From: Lamellibrachia columna
Lineage: Eukaryota; Annelida; Polychaeta; Sabellida; Siboglinidae
Direction: 5' to 3'
DNA length: 64,000 nt
Assembly: GCA_963662155.1 (NCBI GenBank)
Contig: OY759266.1
Coordinates: 2,399,139 to 2,463,138, forward strand
Made by a program: the position numbers and the translations under genes. The notes under the pieces are model-generated. The model was not told where the DNA came from. It ran no database searches and saw nothing but the letters and a program-made list of their open reading frames with translations. Below, piece by piece: positions 38,822 to 44,698 of the stretch; position 1 is the first letter of the stretch; each line of letters opens with the position of its first letter.

Positions 38822-41609
38822 TTATTTACTTTATATGATATGTTATCACATTTGCCTTTTGATCAGAATTTATTATAATGTGAATATGTACTGTGAAATT
38901 AATAAACACCAACATTCCAATTCAATGTTTCAACCTTTTTAATTTTCATCAAACTTGGCCAGTCTTATATCCGGATAACCACCATTAAAGACACAGTGCC
39001 AGTCAGTGTGTGATGTGCGTGCATGTTGTGCATGTTTCAGGGTCCAGAACATTCGAGTGCCCGACTGGAGCGATACCTCCAGATGAGCAGTGATGACCCT
39101 GATTACTTCCCGGTGAGCCTCTGGACCCAAAATCCGGGTCTAACTGAGTTTGTAGAATAAGCCCAGAAAACCCTGTGAGACAAGTCTGAGACTATGAGAC
39201 AGCCTCAAATGCAAAACATGTAATTAAGAAATGTTAGATATTCTGTGCTTGAGGCTGTCCAGTCACGCAGAAATATGGTCATTTGCTAGATTATCTAGTG
39301 GTGATGAAATCTGTAAGTTATCTACCTTGATTGAGTAACCAGGATAAATCAAGATTTAGCAAGATTGCCATCCAAGGCAAACACCCAGATGGCAAGTGGA
39401 CAAGGAAGCCATTAGCTTATTGAGAGTCAATTTTTCATCTATGTGTAACCCACCCTCCTGAGATATTTGTCAGTTTTGTTCTTAAATATATTCACTCTGC
39501 TAACAGTTACACAGTCTGTTGATCATTTGTTCCATTCATTGCTCTCTGTGAAAATGAATACTTTCTGATAACCAACCTACACACACTGATCCTTCACTAA
39601 TGTTACCTCATGTCCTCCAGTTCTACTATCTTTCTTAAGTGAGAAAAAAAATATTTCTATCAATATTTTCATACCCATTCAATATCTTAAAAACTTCAAT
39701 TTGATCTCCTCTTAACTGCCTTGTATCAAATTTAACATCCAGCTTTATCTCTCACAACCAGAACTTTTAAATGTTTTATAGGTAAATGGGTTTACAGATC
39801 CACGAGGATGTGTGAAATATTGGTTATTATCAAGCAGAGCCTTTGAGACATGAGCACATTATTAATGTTCTACATTGTTCCTGTCAGCCGTTGGATGAGA
39901 ACTTTGAGATCCAGCAGTTGTACGACATCAACTGGTTCGTGTGCAACACCACCACCCCAGCCAACTTCTTCCATGTGATGAGACGACAGATCACTCTCCC
40001 CTTCAGGAAACCAGTAAGTGTTACACTGCTCCGTAGCACATTAGTGGTAGTCCATCTTCCAAAAACCAGTGAATTTGTCCCATCTGGATTTCTTGAAGTG
40101 ACAGCCTGTAATGTGAGTATGAAAATGGTAGATTCTATAGCTTGCTTATATTGTGCTTTGTTCAGAAAGTGTTATATCAGTTCACTAAGATGTAGGAGAA
40201 TCTTTTGAATGTCTCGGTGATAGATATTTCACGACTAATTTCATGTGCAAATCCTGTAAATGCCATCTTTGTGGTCAAAGTAAGGCCTGCACCTACACTG
40301 ACAGACAATATTTCTGTTTTACAAACAGAGGTTATGGAATTGCACATAATTATTGTTATCAAGGCCTGTATTATCAAAAGACTTAAGAATTCGTAATTTA
40401 AGTTTTTATAAATGTAGCAGCAAGACTGTCCCACTGGGGTTAATTATGAAATATCTTAGTAAATAATACCTGATGTGCTAAATAATCTTTAATTCGCCAT
40501 GTTATTTGTGTGTTAAATAGTCTGTGAAAGACCCCGGGGGCAGCTTTGTCGCTTTATTTATGGAAAGCTTGAGTTACGAATTTGTAAATCTTTCAATAAT
40601 ACAAATTGTGAAGTAATAGCACACCATGCAGCAGTAAGAGAAACAGACTTGTGATGTACAATATTGCTTGTCTTTCAGCTGATCATGATGACCCCAAAAA
40701 GTCTTCTCAGACACCCGGATGCAAAGTCCAGCTTCGATGACATGATCGAAGGAACAAGCTTCCAACGCATCATTCCAGAAACTGGCGAGGCTGCAGATAA
40801 TGCTGAGAAAGTGAAGAGAGTCCTCTTTTGCACTGGCAAAATCTACTACGATCTGGTAAAAGAACGAGCAAAGAAGGAACTTGATGCAAAGGTTGCCATC
40901 ACAAGAGTTGAACAGGTGAAACTAAGAAAAAACTGCTAATGGCAAAATATATAAAATATTCATTCTTTTATTGACTTATATACTTCATTCAAGTTACTCA
41001 GACAAATAGTGTTTTTATGACTGTTCACCACCAATGTCAGTTTGAAGACAAAACAAGCAATGTGGTTTATATGACTTTAAAAAAAAATGGTGGCATTTTT
41101 AATGTTACTTCAACGTTTTATTAATTAATACAGTTTTTTTTACCATGTACTTCTGTTTTCAGTTGACGCCATTCCCGTTTGACCTCATCCACACGGAGCT
41201 GGAGAAGTATCCAGGAGCGCAGGTGTCATGGGTGCAAGAGGAACACAAGAACAGTGGGGCATGGCCCTACGTGCAACCCCGCTTCAACACTGTCATCAAG
41301 AAAGAGGGATCCCAGCGCTTCGTCAAGTATGTAATTCATACCCATATACATAATGTTGAAAGTGTTAAACAATTGTCCAAACTTGTAAAACTATAACATT
41401 GTTGTTTTCTTTTCTATAAATATGGCTTTTCATAATTCCCAACTACAATTTCTATAAGCATATTACTGTGTGGAAAACAATTCACTTGTGACACTATGTA
41501 TTGCAGGTACATTGGGCGCCATACTTCAGCGTCGACTGCTACCGGAAACAAACAGGCCCACATCATGGAACATGCTCAACTACTAAAGAAGGCAGTGACT
41601 CTCAAGTGA
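6258..41609 (+). CDS. OGDH: 2-oxoglutarate dehydrogenase, mitochondrial (E1 component), complete gene
   Basis: E1 of the 2-oxoglutarate dehydrogenase complex: a thiamine-diphosphate enzyme of the mitochondrial matrix that decarboxylates 2-oxoglutarate and passes the succinyl group to the E2 lipoyl domain (TCA cycle). Nineteen exons with GT-AG introns join in phase to 3072 nt, 1023 residues plus TGA, the same length as human OGDH. The first 40 residues are rich in Arg and lack acid residues except Glu28, as in a matrix targeting peptide. AEPFLSGSS and EEMYNAW follow (E1 N-terminal motif). [14 protein letters not shown] is at 315-328, the thiamine-diphosphate block [10 protein letters not shown] at 416-425 with NN at 450-451, and [16 protein letters not shown] at 516-531. 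Exon 3 exists in two versions (3a, 3b), giving 1012 or 1023 residues. Introns total over 30 kb and are mostly minisatellites. OGDH versus OGDHL is a vertebrate split and does not apply. Flank gene C10orf53 lies next door as in vertebrate OGDHL. Confidence 0.96.
6878..6942. repeat. 17-bp perfect inverted repeat (hairpin)
   Basis: TATAGAAAAGTGACCCC at 6878-6894 pairs exactly with 6926-6942 across a 31-base spacer. Further GAATTGTGACCCCA copies follow at 6955-7000. It may be a fragment of a small foldback element. Confidence 0.8.
8508..8720 (+). mobile_element. tRNA-derived SINE
   Basis: A polymerase III A-box fit, TAGTACAATGG (8514-8524), is followed 33 bases later by a B-box-like GTTTGAATCC (8557-8566). 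Downstream, GGGTCTTTCGGATGAGACAC (8611-8635 region) resembles the conserved body seen in many invertebrate SINEs. The 3' end is not clear, and the repeat may extend to about 8950. It is not a functional tRNA gene: no cloverleaf closes. Confidence 0.6.
10446..10725. repeat. 46-bp minisatellite with palindrome, about 6 copies
   Basis: Each unit holds GAACGAAAAGACAAGGAATT followed by the perfect 14-bp palindrome CACACCATGGTGTG. Three overlapping open frames here (10404-10852, both strands) arise from the repeat. Confidence 0.9.
11703..11872. mobile_element. Putative small foldback element (MITE-like)
   Basis: ATTCACACTTGCA near the left end and an AAGTGTGAAT-containing right end are inverted copies. 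Inside, AAACTGTTTT (11750-11759) and AAAACAGTTT (11764-11773) form a perfect 10-bp hairpin with a GGCT loop, and an AAACCGTTTTAG echo follows. The layout resembles non-autonomous DNA transposons; no coding part is seen. Confidence 0.4.
12094..12365. repeat. 48-bp minisatellite, about 6 copies
   Basis: The unit runs GTAGACAATGGAAGTGTCTG, then TGATTGGCCTTACATGATCT, then CTAAAA. It is a multiple of 3, which explains the 116-codon frame at 12170-12520. Confidence 0.88.
12404..12460. repeat. CAG/CTG trinucleotide tract, about 19 uninterrupted repeats
   Basis: Pure GCA repeats lie inside OGDH intron 1, 1.2 kb before exon 2. In the surrounding frame this would read poly-Ala, but it is intronic. Confidence 0.95.
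13120..13460 (-). mobile_element. LINE 3' end (copy 2), antisense, rearranged
   Basis: The reverse complement carries CTCTTGATAAACCAATGGCT and an ACTCATTCTCCCAGAGGATA stretch, matching copy 1 at 250-575. It is interrupted by a threefold repeat of a CCCCCATCAGATATCTACCT-like unit at about 13215-13297. Part of it is duplicated again at 13484-13545 (TTTTACTAACACTAGTTCAT). Confidence 0.6.
13659..13859 (+). CDS. OGDH: OGDH exon 2 (residues 76-142)
   Basis: Begins [20 protein letters not shown], the conserved block after the E1 N-terminal motif, and ends in [14 protein letters not shown]. Acceptor TTTTGTAG, donor GTATGC, phase 0 on both sides. Confidence 0.95.
13860..15042 (+). other. OGDH intron upstream of exon 3a
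   Basis: Holds the 17-bp C-rich minisatellite at 13966-14125. Frames at 14605-14916 have no protein features. The rest is A+T-rich with nothing recognisable. Confidence 0.6.
13966..14125. repeat. 17-bp minisatellite, about 9 copies
   Basis: Unit CTCCCATTATTTCCTGC with CCC/CTC variants. Short frames SHYFPPP on the plus strand come from it. Confidence 0.85.
15043..15136 (+). CDS. OGDH: OGDH alternative exon 3a (mutually exclusive with 3b)
   Basis: After acceptor GGGGACAG the exon reads [14 protein letters not shown], then [16 protein letters not shown], and ends on one base before donor GTATTG. It aligns with [14 protein letters not shown] of exon 3b and with the vertebrate RGHHVAQLDPLGI segment. 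It enters in phase 0 and exits in phase 1 exactly like 3b, and its last base joins exon 4 to make Glu. It encodes 31 residues against 42 in 3b, so the isoform has 1012 residues. The 3' splice site has a poor pyrimidine tract (TGTGTGTTTGGGGACAG), suggesting regulated use. It is more acidic after LDPL than 3b, as in the Ca2+-sensitive vertebrate isoform. Confidence 0.88.
15150..16345. repeat. 31-bp minisatellite, about 38 copies, starts 14 nt after exon 3a
   Basis: The unit is GGGGTAAGGAGTGCCACCAG followed by AGCTTGTAGTA. Each plus-strand copy contains a donor-like GG/GTAAGG and a CCACCAG acceptor-like end. Variants AGATCTTGTAGTGAGTG cluster at the 3' end. The antisense strand is open in all frames (15133-16438), giving spurious proteins of up to 250 codons. 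Confidence 0.94.
16346..17655 (+). other. Intron between exons 3a and 3b, unique part
   Basis: A+T-rich sequence with an (AATAATT) tract at 16610-16645 and alternating AT near 17115-17150. No exon or element is recognised. Confidence 0.6.
17656..17782 (+). CDS. OGDH: OGDH alternative exon 3b (residues 143-184)
   Basis: Reads [20 protein letters not shown] and ends TIGRYYEL plus one base, then donor GTAAGC. Acceptor CGTTTTGTAG is better than that of 3a. Joining 3a to 3b shifts the frame and meets TAG inside 3b (from CGCACTAGT); skipping both meets TGA in exon 4. Hence only one of the two can be used. Confidence 0.93.
17862..18760. repeat. 26-bp minisatellite of acceptor-like units, about 34 copies
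   Basis: The unit CTGCATGTTTCTGCACTTTA plus CCACAG is a pyrimidine-containing tract ending in CACAG on the transcribed strand, 80 bases after exon 3b. Variant units (CATATTTCTGCTCTTT, CATGTCTCTG, CAAGTTTCTG) recur in the same order at 17868, 18050 and 18180, a higher-order pattern of about 130-180 bp. All three plus frames are open (up to 379 codons); these are not genes. Confidence 0.94.
19012..19290. repeat. 21-bp minisatellite, 13 copies
   Basis: Unit ATGTATACTGACATCACAAC plus A, with a CATCGCAAC variant near both ends. Being a multiple of three it gives VYIVVMS and TDITTMY style open frames on both strands. Confidence 0.95.
19548..19680 (-). repeat. Dispersed repeat R2, copy 1 (antisense)
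   Basis: Contains CCCATGTTTCCCAGGAAACT and ATTAGAACACGATTGACGTA, which are the reverse complement of 55010-55110. Two copies in the window show it is a dispersed element; its class is unknown. A nearby pair of 12-bp inverted ends (GCTAGTTGAGCT at 20003, AGCTCAACTAAC at 20532) may mark a DNA transposon between them. Confidence 0.5.
19751..19915. repeat. 21-bp minisatellite, 8 copies
   Basis: Unit TTTGTGCACTTACAAATGTT plus G. GTGCAC is palindromic in each unit. The plus strand reads CLCTYKC repeats, a by-product. Confidence 0.92.
20598..21415. repeat. 39-bp minisatellite, about 21 copies
   Basis: The unit is TACTTATCTGTAGTTCACCC plus CCGACCAGTATAGTTATAA. Early units have TCTGTAG; from 21000 units alternate TCTATAG and TCCACAG, a two-unit (78-bp) higher-order period. 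The 290-codon plus frame with a 13-residue hydrophobic repeat is a by-product of the 39-bp length. Confidence 0.94.
21705..21912. repeat. 28-bp minisatellite abutting exon 4, about 7 copies
   Basis: Unit GTTGAGTACAAGGTGTTGAT plus ACTGTTAT, with AAGGTG and AAAGTG strictly alternating (56-bp period). It ends 17 bases before the exon 4 acceptor AG-bearing tract. Confidence 0.88.
21930..22030 (+). CDS. OGDH: OGDH exon 4 (residues 185-218)
   Basis: Reads [20 protein letters not shown] and ends EIINRLE. The first Glu codon is split with exon 3a or 3b. Donor GTACAA. Confidence 0.95.
22155..22415. repeat. Dispersed repeat R3 with C-rich core, copy 1
   Basis: A tract of CCCCTTGGCC-type units (22205-22378) is flanked by GACTAAGCTTAGCCC and GCGAGATCCTGGATATGCCA. 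The same flanks and a shorter core occur at 45965-46083. The strong C/G strand bias produces open frames of Pro-rich and Gly-rich peptides on both strands. The end GATATGCCACTGT resembles a DNA-transposon terminus (CAGTGGC inverted). Confidence 0.65.
22528..23848. repeat. 42-bp minisatellite in intron 4, about 31 copies
   Basis: The unit is CTGCGGTGGACTGGCAGTCA, GGAGGATGTAGGTCTCTTCT, GC. The first third uses CTGTAGGTCCCTTCTAC, the rest GATGTAGGTCTCTTCTGC. One extra base at 23391 and again near 23812 shifts the frame. The 14-residue periodic frames (288 and 163 codons) are not supported as genes because the array sits between exons 4 and 5. Confidence 0.94.
23923..24077 (+). CDS. OGDH: OGDH exon 5 (residues 219-269)
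   Basis: Reads [20 protein letters not shown], then FETPGVM and [14 protein letters not shown]. Acceptor TTTTGTAG, donor GTACAC, exits after two bases of an Arg codon. Confidence 0.95.
24232..24500 (-). repeat. Dispersed repeat R1, copy 2 (antisense)
   Basis: The reverse complement carries GTGTGAATAG, GCAGTCAGGTTAATAAA and the GGATCC-containing tail. A GCGCATATTAC(C/T)TAAACTATTCAT unit is repeated three times at 24363-24425, an internal expansion like that in copy 4. Confidence 0.55.
24813..24959 (+). CDS. OGDH: OGDH exon 6 (residues 270-318)
   Basis: Reads [20 protein letters not shown] and ends FIFGMPH with two bases of the Arg of the GMPHRGRL motif. Acceptor TGCTGCAG, donor GTTTGT (the third base departs from GTRAGT). 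Confidence 0.95.
24960..26067 (+). other. OGDH intron 6
   Basis: Contains a 14-bp minisatellite (25142-25262, TTTGTTTTATTATG), about four imperfect repeats of a TTTAGTTGTATTGCCCTTAA-containing A+T-rich unit (25625-25890), and a LINE-like 3' tail (GTGCTATATAAATGTCGTAT then ATT repeats, 25930-25995) resembling the tails at 60110 and 37500. Confidence 0.6.
25142..25262. repeat. 14-bp minisatellite, about 8-9 copies
   Basis: Unit TTTGTTTTATTATG with TTGTG variants. Open frames of CLFYYVC type at 25077-25305 derive from it. Confidence 0.88.
26068..26338 (+). CDS. OGDH: OGDH exon 7 (residues 319-409)
   Basis: Begins [12 protein letters not shown], contains [24 protein letters not shown] and [20 protein letters not shown], and ends GDTEGKK. 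These are near-invariant E1 segments. Acceptor CTGACAG, donor GTTAGT. Confidence 0.96.
26388..26575. repeat. 35-bp minisatellite after exon 7, about 5 copies
   Basis: Unit CATGTCGCCCATCACTCGAT plus GGGTTTGTCCTTGTT; one copy lacks TCCTTG-type bases. Confidence 0.85.
26575..26800 (+). repeat. Dispersed repeat R1, copy 3
   Basis: GTGTGAATAGTTTAAGTACT, then CAGTCATTTTAATAAA, then TGAATAGCCGGACCGCCTTT, then GGATTTTTACAGGATCC, matching the antisense copy at 24232-24500 block by block. Confidence 0.55.
26975..27046 (+). mobile_element. LINE 3' tail ending 7 nt before exon 8
   Basis: TATGTAAAACACCTCAGAGT, GATCTCAATTGATCAGGCGC, CATAGAAATACTTTTATCAT is homologous to the reverse complement of 37500-37570 (the tail of the antisense LINE there). 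It runs into the pyrimidine tract of the exon 8 acceptor. Confidence 0.6.
27054..27182 (+). CDS. OGDH: OGDH exon 8 (residues 410-452), thiamine-diphosphate site
   Basis: Reads [20 protein letters not shown], then [14 protein letters not shown] at 417-418 and NN at 450-451 are the two ends of the thiamine-diphosphate/Mg2+ motif. Donor GTCAGTGATA is copied tandemly just downstream. Confidence 0.96.
27183..27418. repeat. 18-bp minisatellite made of the exon 8 donor, about 13 copies
   Basis: The first unit, GTCAGTGATAACTCTCTG, begins at the splice junction itself. Later units read GTCAGTGATAGCTCTCTG. Each CTCTG/GTCAGTGATA boundary mimics the real CAATCAG/GTCAGTGATA donor. Confidence 0.93.
27545..27775. 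repeat. 17-bp minisatellite, about 13 copies
   Basis: Unit GGTGGTCGTTAATGGCA with GACA variants. Confidence 0.9.
28080..29140. repeat. 24-bp minisatellite with GATA boxes, about 44 copies, abuts exon 9
   Basis: Unit GATAAGATAATGAATGCATG plus TTGT. TGATAAGATAA in every unit holds two overlapping WGATAR motifs. The final unit's ATGTTGT runs straight into the exon 9 acceptor (ATGTTGTAG). Eight-residue periodic frames of 324 (+) and 417 (-) codons are by-products; the minus one also reads antisense through exon 9. Confidence 0.95.
29144..29323 (+). CDS. OGDH: OGDH exon 9 (residues 453-512)
   Basis: Begins [20 protein letters not shown], contains [18 protein letters not shown] and ends WGKDVVIDL. 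Acceptor GTTGTAG lacks a long pyrimidine tract. Donor GTGGGT. Confidence 0.96.
29324..30280 (+). other. OGDH intron 9, no feature recognised
   Basis: Unique-looking A+T-rich sequence. Frames at 29607-30166 on both strands have no recognisable domains. Confidence 0.6.
30281..30433 (+). CDS. OGDH: OGDH exon 10 (residues 513-563)
   Basis: [20 protein letters not shown] is the conserved active-centre block. Ends ITQQEYE. Acceptor TTTTGTCTAG, donor GTATCA. Confidence 0.96.
30434..31146 (+). other. OGDH intron 10, no feature recognised
   Basis: A+T-rich. Nothing repeated or coding is seen. Confidence 0.6.
31147..31369 (+). CDS. OGDH: OGDH exon 11 (residues 564-637), NAGNAG acceptor
   Basis: Reads [30 protein letters not shown], then [13 protein letters not shown] and KEFILHG. 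The acceptor is TTGCAGCAG, so exon start can be 31147 or 31150, with or without Gln564. The longer form matches the vertebrate EYEEEISKYD length. Donor GTCAGT. Confidence 0.95.
31430..31680 (+). repeat. Dispersed repeat R1, copy 4, internally expanded
   Basis: AGCCCATCGCAAATCAAGTT begins the copy, CAGTCAGTTTAATAAA lies in the middle and TTGATCTGGTCACTTGTCAA near its end. A 27-bp piece (GTGTGTGGACAGCTTAAGTA plus ATATGTA) is repeated four times at 31480-31580. Its last block GTGTGAATAGCC becomes the first unit of the next minisatellite. Confidence 0.6.
31665..32147. repeat. 29-bp minisatellite, about 16 copies
   Basis: Unit GTGAATAGCCTTCTGTCACA plus GTATGTACA, with GTATACACA variants. It grows out of the end of R1 copy 4. 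Confidence 0.9.
32156..34268. repeat. 43-bp minisatellite filling intron 11, about 49 copies
   Basis: The unit is TCTGTGAGAACAAGTACTTT, ATGAGTGCTGTAGATGTGAT, GAC. Variant types (GTGCTGTAGATG, GAGCTGTAGGCG, GAGCCGTAAATG with TAACTCTATGAG, GAGCTATAGATG) recur in a fixed order, a 3-4-unit higher-order repeat. The array ends 14 bases before exon 12, so the branch point of intron 11 must lie in or at the last unit. Confidence 0.95.
34282..34432 (+). CDS. OGDH: OGDH exon 12 (residues 638-687)
   Basis: Reads [42 protein letters not shown]. Acceptor CATCTGTTGCAG, donor GTGGGA. A G-rich GGGCAGGG tract follows the donor (34440-34515). Confidence 0.96.
34875..35135. repeat. About 43-bp tandem repeat, 5-6 imperfect copies
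   Basis: Unit TATTTAACCTATCTAGTGTG, ACATACTATCTCATTTGTAC, ACA; later copies diverge (CTAGTATTACCGG). Confidence 0.8.
35150..35285 (-). repeat. Dispersed repeat R1, copy 5 (antisense)
   Basis: The reverse complement reads AGCCCATCGTGAATCAGGTT and then GTTTAAGTAATATGCAGTCA and TTAATAAAAG, matching copies 1-4. Confidence 0.55.
35426..35610. repeat. 20-bp minisatellite, 9 copies
   Basis: Unit CCCCACATTGCCACAGTTCA. CACAG recurs in each copy. Frames HPTLPQF and WGELWQ repeats are by-products. Confidence 0.94.
35787..36975. repeat. 42-bp minisatellite, about 28 copies
   Basis: Unit ACGTAAGAACGTGTCTTTAC, TTTAATGTTTACTGGATACA, CT. TACGTA is palindromic and ACGTAAG is donor-like. Variants GTTTACTGGATGC and GTCTACTGGATAC are interspersed; three copies lack three or four bases (TTTCTTTAA, GTGTCTACTTT), which splits the periodic open frames on both strands. 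Confidence 0.95.
37040..37167 (+). CDS. OGDH: OGDH exon 13 (residues 688-730)
   Basis: Reads [20 protein letters not shown], then [24 protein letters not shown] is the conserved second-domain block. Acceptor TTTGCAG, donor GTGAGT. Confidence 0.96.
37490..38230 (-). mobile_element. Antisense truncated LINE (reverse-transcriptase C-terminal part)
   Basis: The minus strand from 38218 reads [14 protein letters not shown], then [20 protein letters not shown], then [21 protein letters not shown]-(L/F)-GS, KLKLYRA and LLYGCE-x-W are hallmarks of LINE ORF2 after the catalytic centre. A frameshift after GCENW moves the rest ([20 protein letters not shown]) to another frame. The tail (GGCGCTATATAAGTACTTGT then ATT-rich) lies at 37490-37570. 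5'-truncated and inactive. Confidence 0.8.
38398..38576 (+). CDS. OGDH: OGDH exon 14 (residues 731-790)
   Basis: [36 protein letters not shown], and LLPHGYEGM are invariant E1 segments. Acceptor TTCCTGTAG, donor GTAGGT. Confidence 0.96.
38577..39040 (+). other. OGDH intron 14
   Basis: A+T-rich with an (AT)n-T run at 38790-38825. Nothing else recognised. Confidence 0.6.
39041..39112 (+). CDS. OGDH: OGDH exon 15 (residues 791-814)
   Basis: [20 protein letters not shown] followed by [12 protein letters not shown] is conserved. Acceptor TGTTTCAG, donor GTGAGC. Confidence 0.95.
39330..39790 (-). mobile_element. LINE 3' end (copy 3), antisense in OGDH intron 15
   Basis: The reverse complement encodes broken pieces [20 protein letters not shown] and [13 protein letters not shown], then the TTGACTCTCAATAAGCTAAT 3' UTR of the same family as copy 1. 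Frameshifts and stops show decay. It is the longest of the four copies. Confidence 0.72.
39888..40013 (+). CDS. OGDH: OGDH exon 16 (residues 815-856)
   Basis: [43 protein letters not shown]-x-x-RRQ is conserved. Acceptor CCTGTCAG, donor GTAAGT. Confidence 0.96.
40014..40678 (+). other. OGDH intron 16, no feature recognised
   Basis: No repeat or exon seen; the frame at 39843-40208 is the exon 16 frame reading on into the intron. Confidence 0.55.
40679..40915 (+). CDS. OGDH: OGDH exon 17 (residues 857-935)
   Basis: [51 protein letters not shown]. Acceptor TGTCTTTCAG, donor GTGAAA. Confidence 0.96.
41163..41326 (+). CDS. OGDH: OGDH exon 18 (residues 936-989)
   Basis: [20 protein letters not shown] and [20 protein letters not shown], the conserved C-terminal E1 block. 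Exits after two bases of Lys990; donor GTATGT. Confidence 0.96.
41507..41609 (+). CDS. OGDH: OGDH exon 19 (residues 990-1023 and stop)
   Basis: [20 protein letters not shown], then [12 protein letters not shown] and TGA 41607-41609. YxGR and A-T-GNK are the family's C-terminal motif. Confidence 0.95.
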
Positions 41610-43110
41610 ATGACGCTGACTTGAGGCATCACTAAGCTTATCTTTCTCACTTCATTGTGTATGCGCTGTACGTTTGTTTGTATGTTTGTGTGTTTATTTA
41701 ATATGTGTACATGTGTGGATATAATTTACAAATGTTGTTGGTGTTACACTCTCTTCCTGTGACTGACTACTTGCTTCGTTCATATGTCTGTCAGGATGTA
41801 TTTAAACTTGATTTTTCCGGATCACTGCTTTGGATGATTACTATGACAACCAGGTTGTAAAGCTTTCACTTAGAATCCATCAAATATGAAACAGCTGGAC
41901 TTGTGCTGTCTAAAGTGACAGGGATTCAGTCAATTTAACTGCAAGTGAGTCATTTTAGAATGTCACTCCCAAGAACAATTTCATACAAATTAATTTACCT
42001 GTTGCAAATGCTTCACAAAAGTTGGGTTTGGGTGTATCCGTCAAAATAGTATTAAGTTATTGGTCTAGTAAAGGCAAAATGCTCATTTGGCATGTATAAT
42101 TTAAGAACATTTCAGGTTTGTTCTACGCATGTTTTTTTCTTTAATTGTGTGATGAAATTATGTACTTAATGTGAACAGTATTACTGTAGTTTAATGTGTT
42201 TGTATTTATTTGCAATTGTTATTTCGGCTTGAGAAACAGACAGCGATAACATCACTACACCCATCGGCATATTCAGAAACAAAATAATTAATACACTGAG
42301 CTGAAAAACAGACTATGCCAGAAATTGTTCTATTGCTGCATTTCCAGTTACAATATATGCAGAAATTCCAAAGCAGCTGCACTACTTGACATTTGCACGG
42401 GAAATAAGAGGTCCACTTGCCAAGAAAGAAAGAGTACAGTGACAACATTAACAAGGACTCATCTTCATACAAAGGGGACATATCCACTTGAATGTCGTAC
42501 ATTTTGAATGTCCTGACAATTATATTAAAAATACAAATGTTGTTTTCCCAGCCAAAACTCAAACATTAGACCAAGGAAATGCTTTAACACCAGCAATCAA
42601 ATGTGTTCTATCATTTGTACAGGCACTCAAGGACAATGTTCATATTTTAAAAATTACAATTCTGTAGATGAACATGAACTATTATTGACAAGCTGGCCAC
42701 AGAAGGTAGCTACATTGAATGGTCCAGTGACTAATTCCAGGAGTGTTTGATGAGGGGATATGACAACCTGCAGATTAGCTGAATGCAGATGAATGTTTTG
42801 TTGAACATGTAAAACTTGTTATCATGCAGTGCATCGACTTCACTAGTAAAGCTGAATAATAATACCTTGCTTTCCACAACAATGCTTTCGATATTGGTAG
42901 ATATTACCACATTGTGTTGACTGACATTAAAACTTGATGTTAATACAGTTTTAGGGGTTTTCTTTGGATTTTTAATGTCATCTTTGTTTGTATATTTTTC
43001 TTTTTTGTATTGAAATGTCTTGATCTCATCACTTTTTAATTAGTTTGGAATTATTTGACTTGTTGCTGATTTGTTTGGTTCTAATATATTGTAGTTGTTA
43101 TGGACTATTA

Positions 43111-43116
43111 AATAAA
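43111..43116 (+). terminator. Candidate proximal OGDH poly(A) signal
   Basis: AATAAA 1.5 kb after the stop codon; no strong GU-rich element follows. Confidence 0.35.
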
Positions 43117-43856
43117 CCCTACCCGAACTTATTATGGGTATACAATGCGTGGAACACTCCAAATCAAACCAAAGCTTAGAAAATTATGTGCATATTCATC
43201 ACTGCGTGTGACTAGTAATTTCAGGATGTAAATTGTGTAATCATGCTACCGTCTTGCAAAAATGTGTAATCATGTAATATCTGCTGCCTTGAGTATTGTG
43301 TTCAGCAACAGCAGTGATGGTATAGCAAATACATATCTGCTGGAATTTTTGTTTTGCTTATTGGCTGTTACTACAGGATCTACCAAGTTGACGTAGAAAA
43401 TATTTGTCGTGTTTCCAGCTCTGAGGATTTAGCACGATAGTGAAATTTATGTTAATTTTGTACAGCTTTTGTGGAAATGACAGTCATGCACTTGATATTT
43501 TGGCCATTCAACTTGTGGAAGTGATGATTGTGAAATGGTTGTGACGCTTTGACCGTTCAACTAATGGCTTCACTCATTTAGTATGGTAATAGTTACCATA
43601 ACTTGCTGAGCAACCAACTGTTAACTTTACCATATGACCAAGGTCATTCCACGAATGGCAAAAATGTTCTCATTTTCCCACAATATATGTTCTAAAGCAA
43701 ATGTAAGTTTCAGGTCATATAACCCATAATGTGTGTGTCAAATTGAGAGAATCTGAATGAATACAGATTGATGTATTACGTTGTGCAGTGTGCGAGATGA
43801 AATTAAAAATGATAGCAATGCCAGGATGAAACTATTTTGGTGTTTATGTTAACTGC

Positions 43857-43862
43857 AATAAA
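43857..43862 (+). terminator. Likely distal OGDH poly(A) signal
   Basis: AATAAA is followed 25-40 bases later by AATGTGTGTGGTGTGTTGA, a good GU-rich downstream element. Confidence 0.55.
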
Positions 43863-43973
43863 GGGAACAAACCATTGTGGACTCAATGTGTGTGGTGTGT
43901 TGAAGATCAAGGGTCAATTGTATTTGCATCAACCCAAAAACACAACTTCTTAAGTGGATTAATCGTTCATTGC

Positions 43974-44693
43974 TTTATTGTTCACTGCATACATTCAGTT
44001 CTTGTGCCTGTATCAACGTCTTAGACTTTATTGTTCACTGCATACATTCAGTTCTTGTGCATGTATCAACATCTTAGACTTTATTGTTCACTGCATACAT
44101 TCAGTTCTTGTGCCAGTATCAACGTCTTAGACTTTATTGTTCACTGCATACATTCAGTTCTTGTGCCAGTATCAACGTCTTAGACTTTATAGTTCACTGC
44201 ATACATTCAGTTCTTGTGCATGTATCAACGTCTTAGATTTTATAGTTCACTGCATACATTCAGTTCTTGTGCCAGTATCAACGTCTTAGACTTTATTGTT
44301 CACTGCATACATTCAGTTCTTGTGCCAGTATCAACGTCTTAGACTTTATTGTTCACTGCATACATTCAGTTCTTGTGCCAGTATCAACGTCTTAGACTTT
44401 ATTGTTCACTGCATACATTCAGTTCTTGTGCCAGTATCAACGTCTTAGACTTTATTGTTCACTGCATACATTCAGTTCTTGTGCCAGTATCAACGTCTTA
44501 GACTTTATTGTTCACTGCATACATTCAGTTCTTGTGCATGTATCAACGTCTTAGATTTTATAGTTCACTGCATACATTCAGTTCTTGTGCCAGTATCAAC
44601 GTCTTAGACTTTATAGTTCACTGCATACATTCAGCTCTTGTGCCTGTATCAACGTCTTAGACTTTATAGTTCACTGCATACATTCAGTTCTTA
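43974..44693. repeat. 53-bp minisatellite with antisense poly(A) signals, about 13.6 copies
   Basis: Unit TTTATTGTTCACTGCATACA, TTCAGTTCTTGTGCCAGTAT, CAACGTCTTAGAC. On the minus strand each unit gives AATAAA (9 copies) or TATAAA (5 copies). It lies between the convergent 3' ends of OGDH and UPF0728. Confidence 0.93.
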
Positions 44694-44698
44694 TGCCA

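Larger units (their letters stand above)
41610..43880 (+). other. OGDH 3' UTR (inferred)
   Basis: Unique A+T-rich sequence without repeats, in contrast to the introns. It ends near the AATAAA at 43857-43862, which is followed by a GU-rich stretch. An internal AATAAA at 43111-43116 could give a shorter form. Confidence 0.5.
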
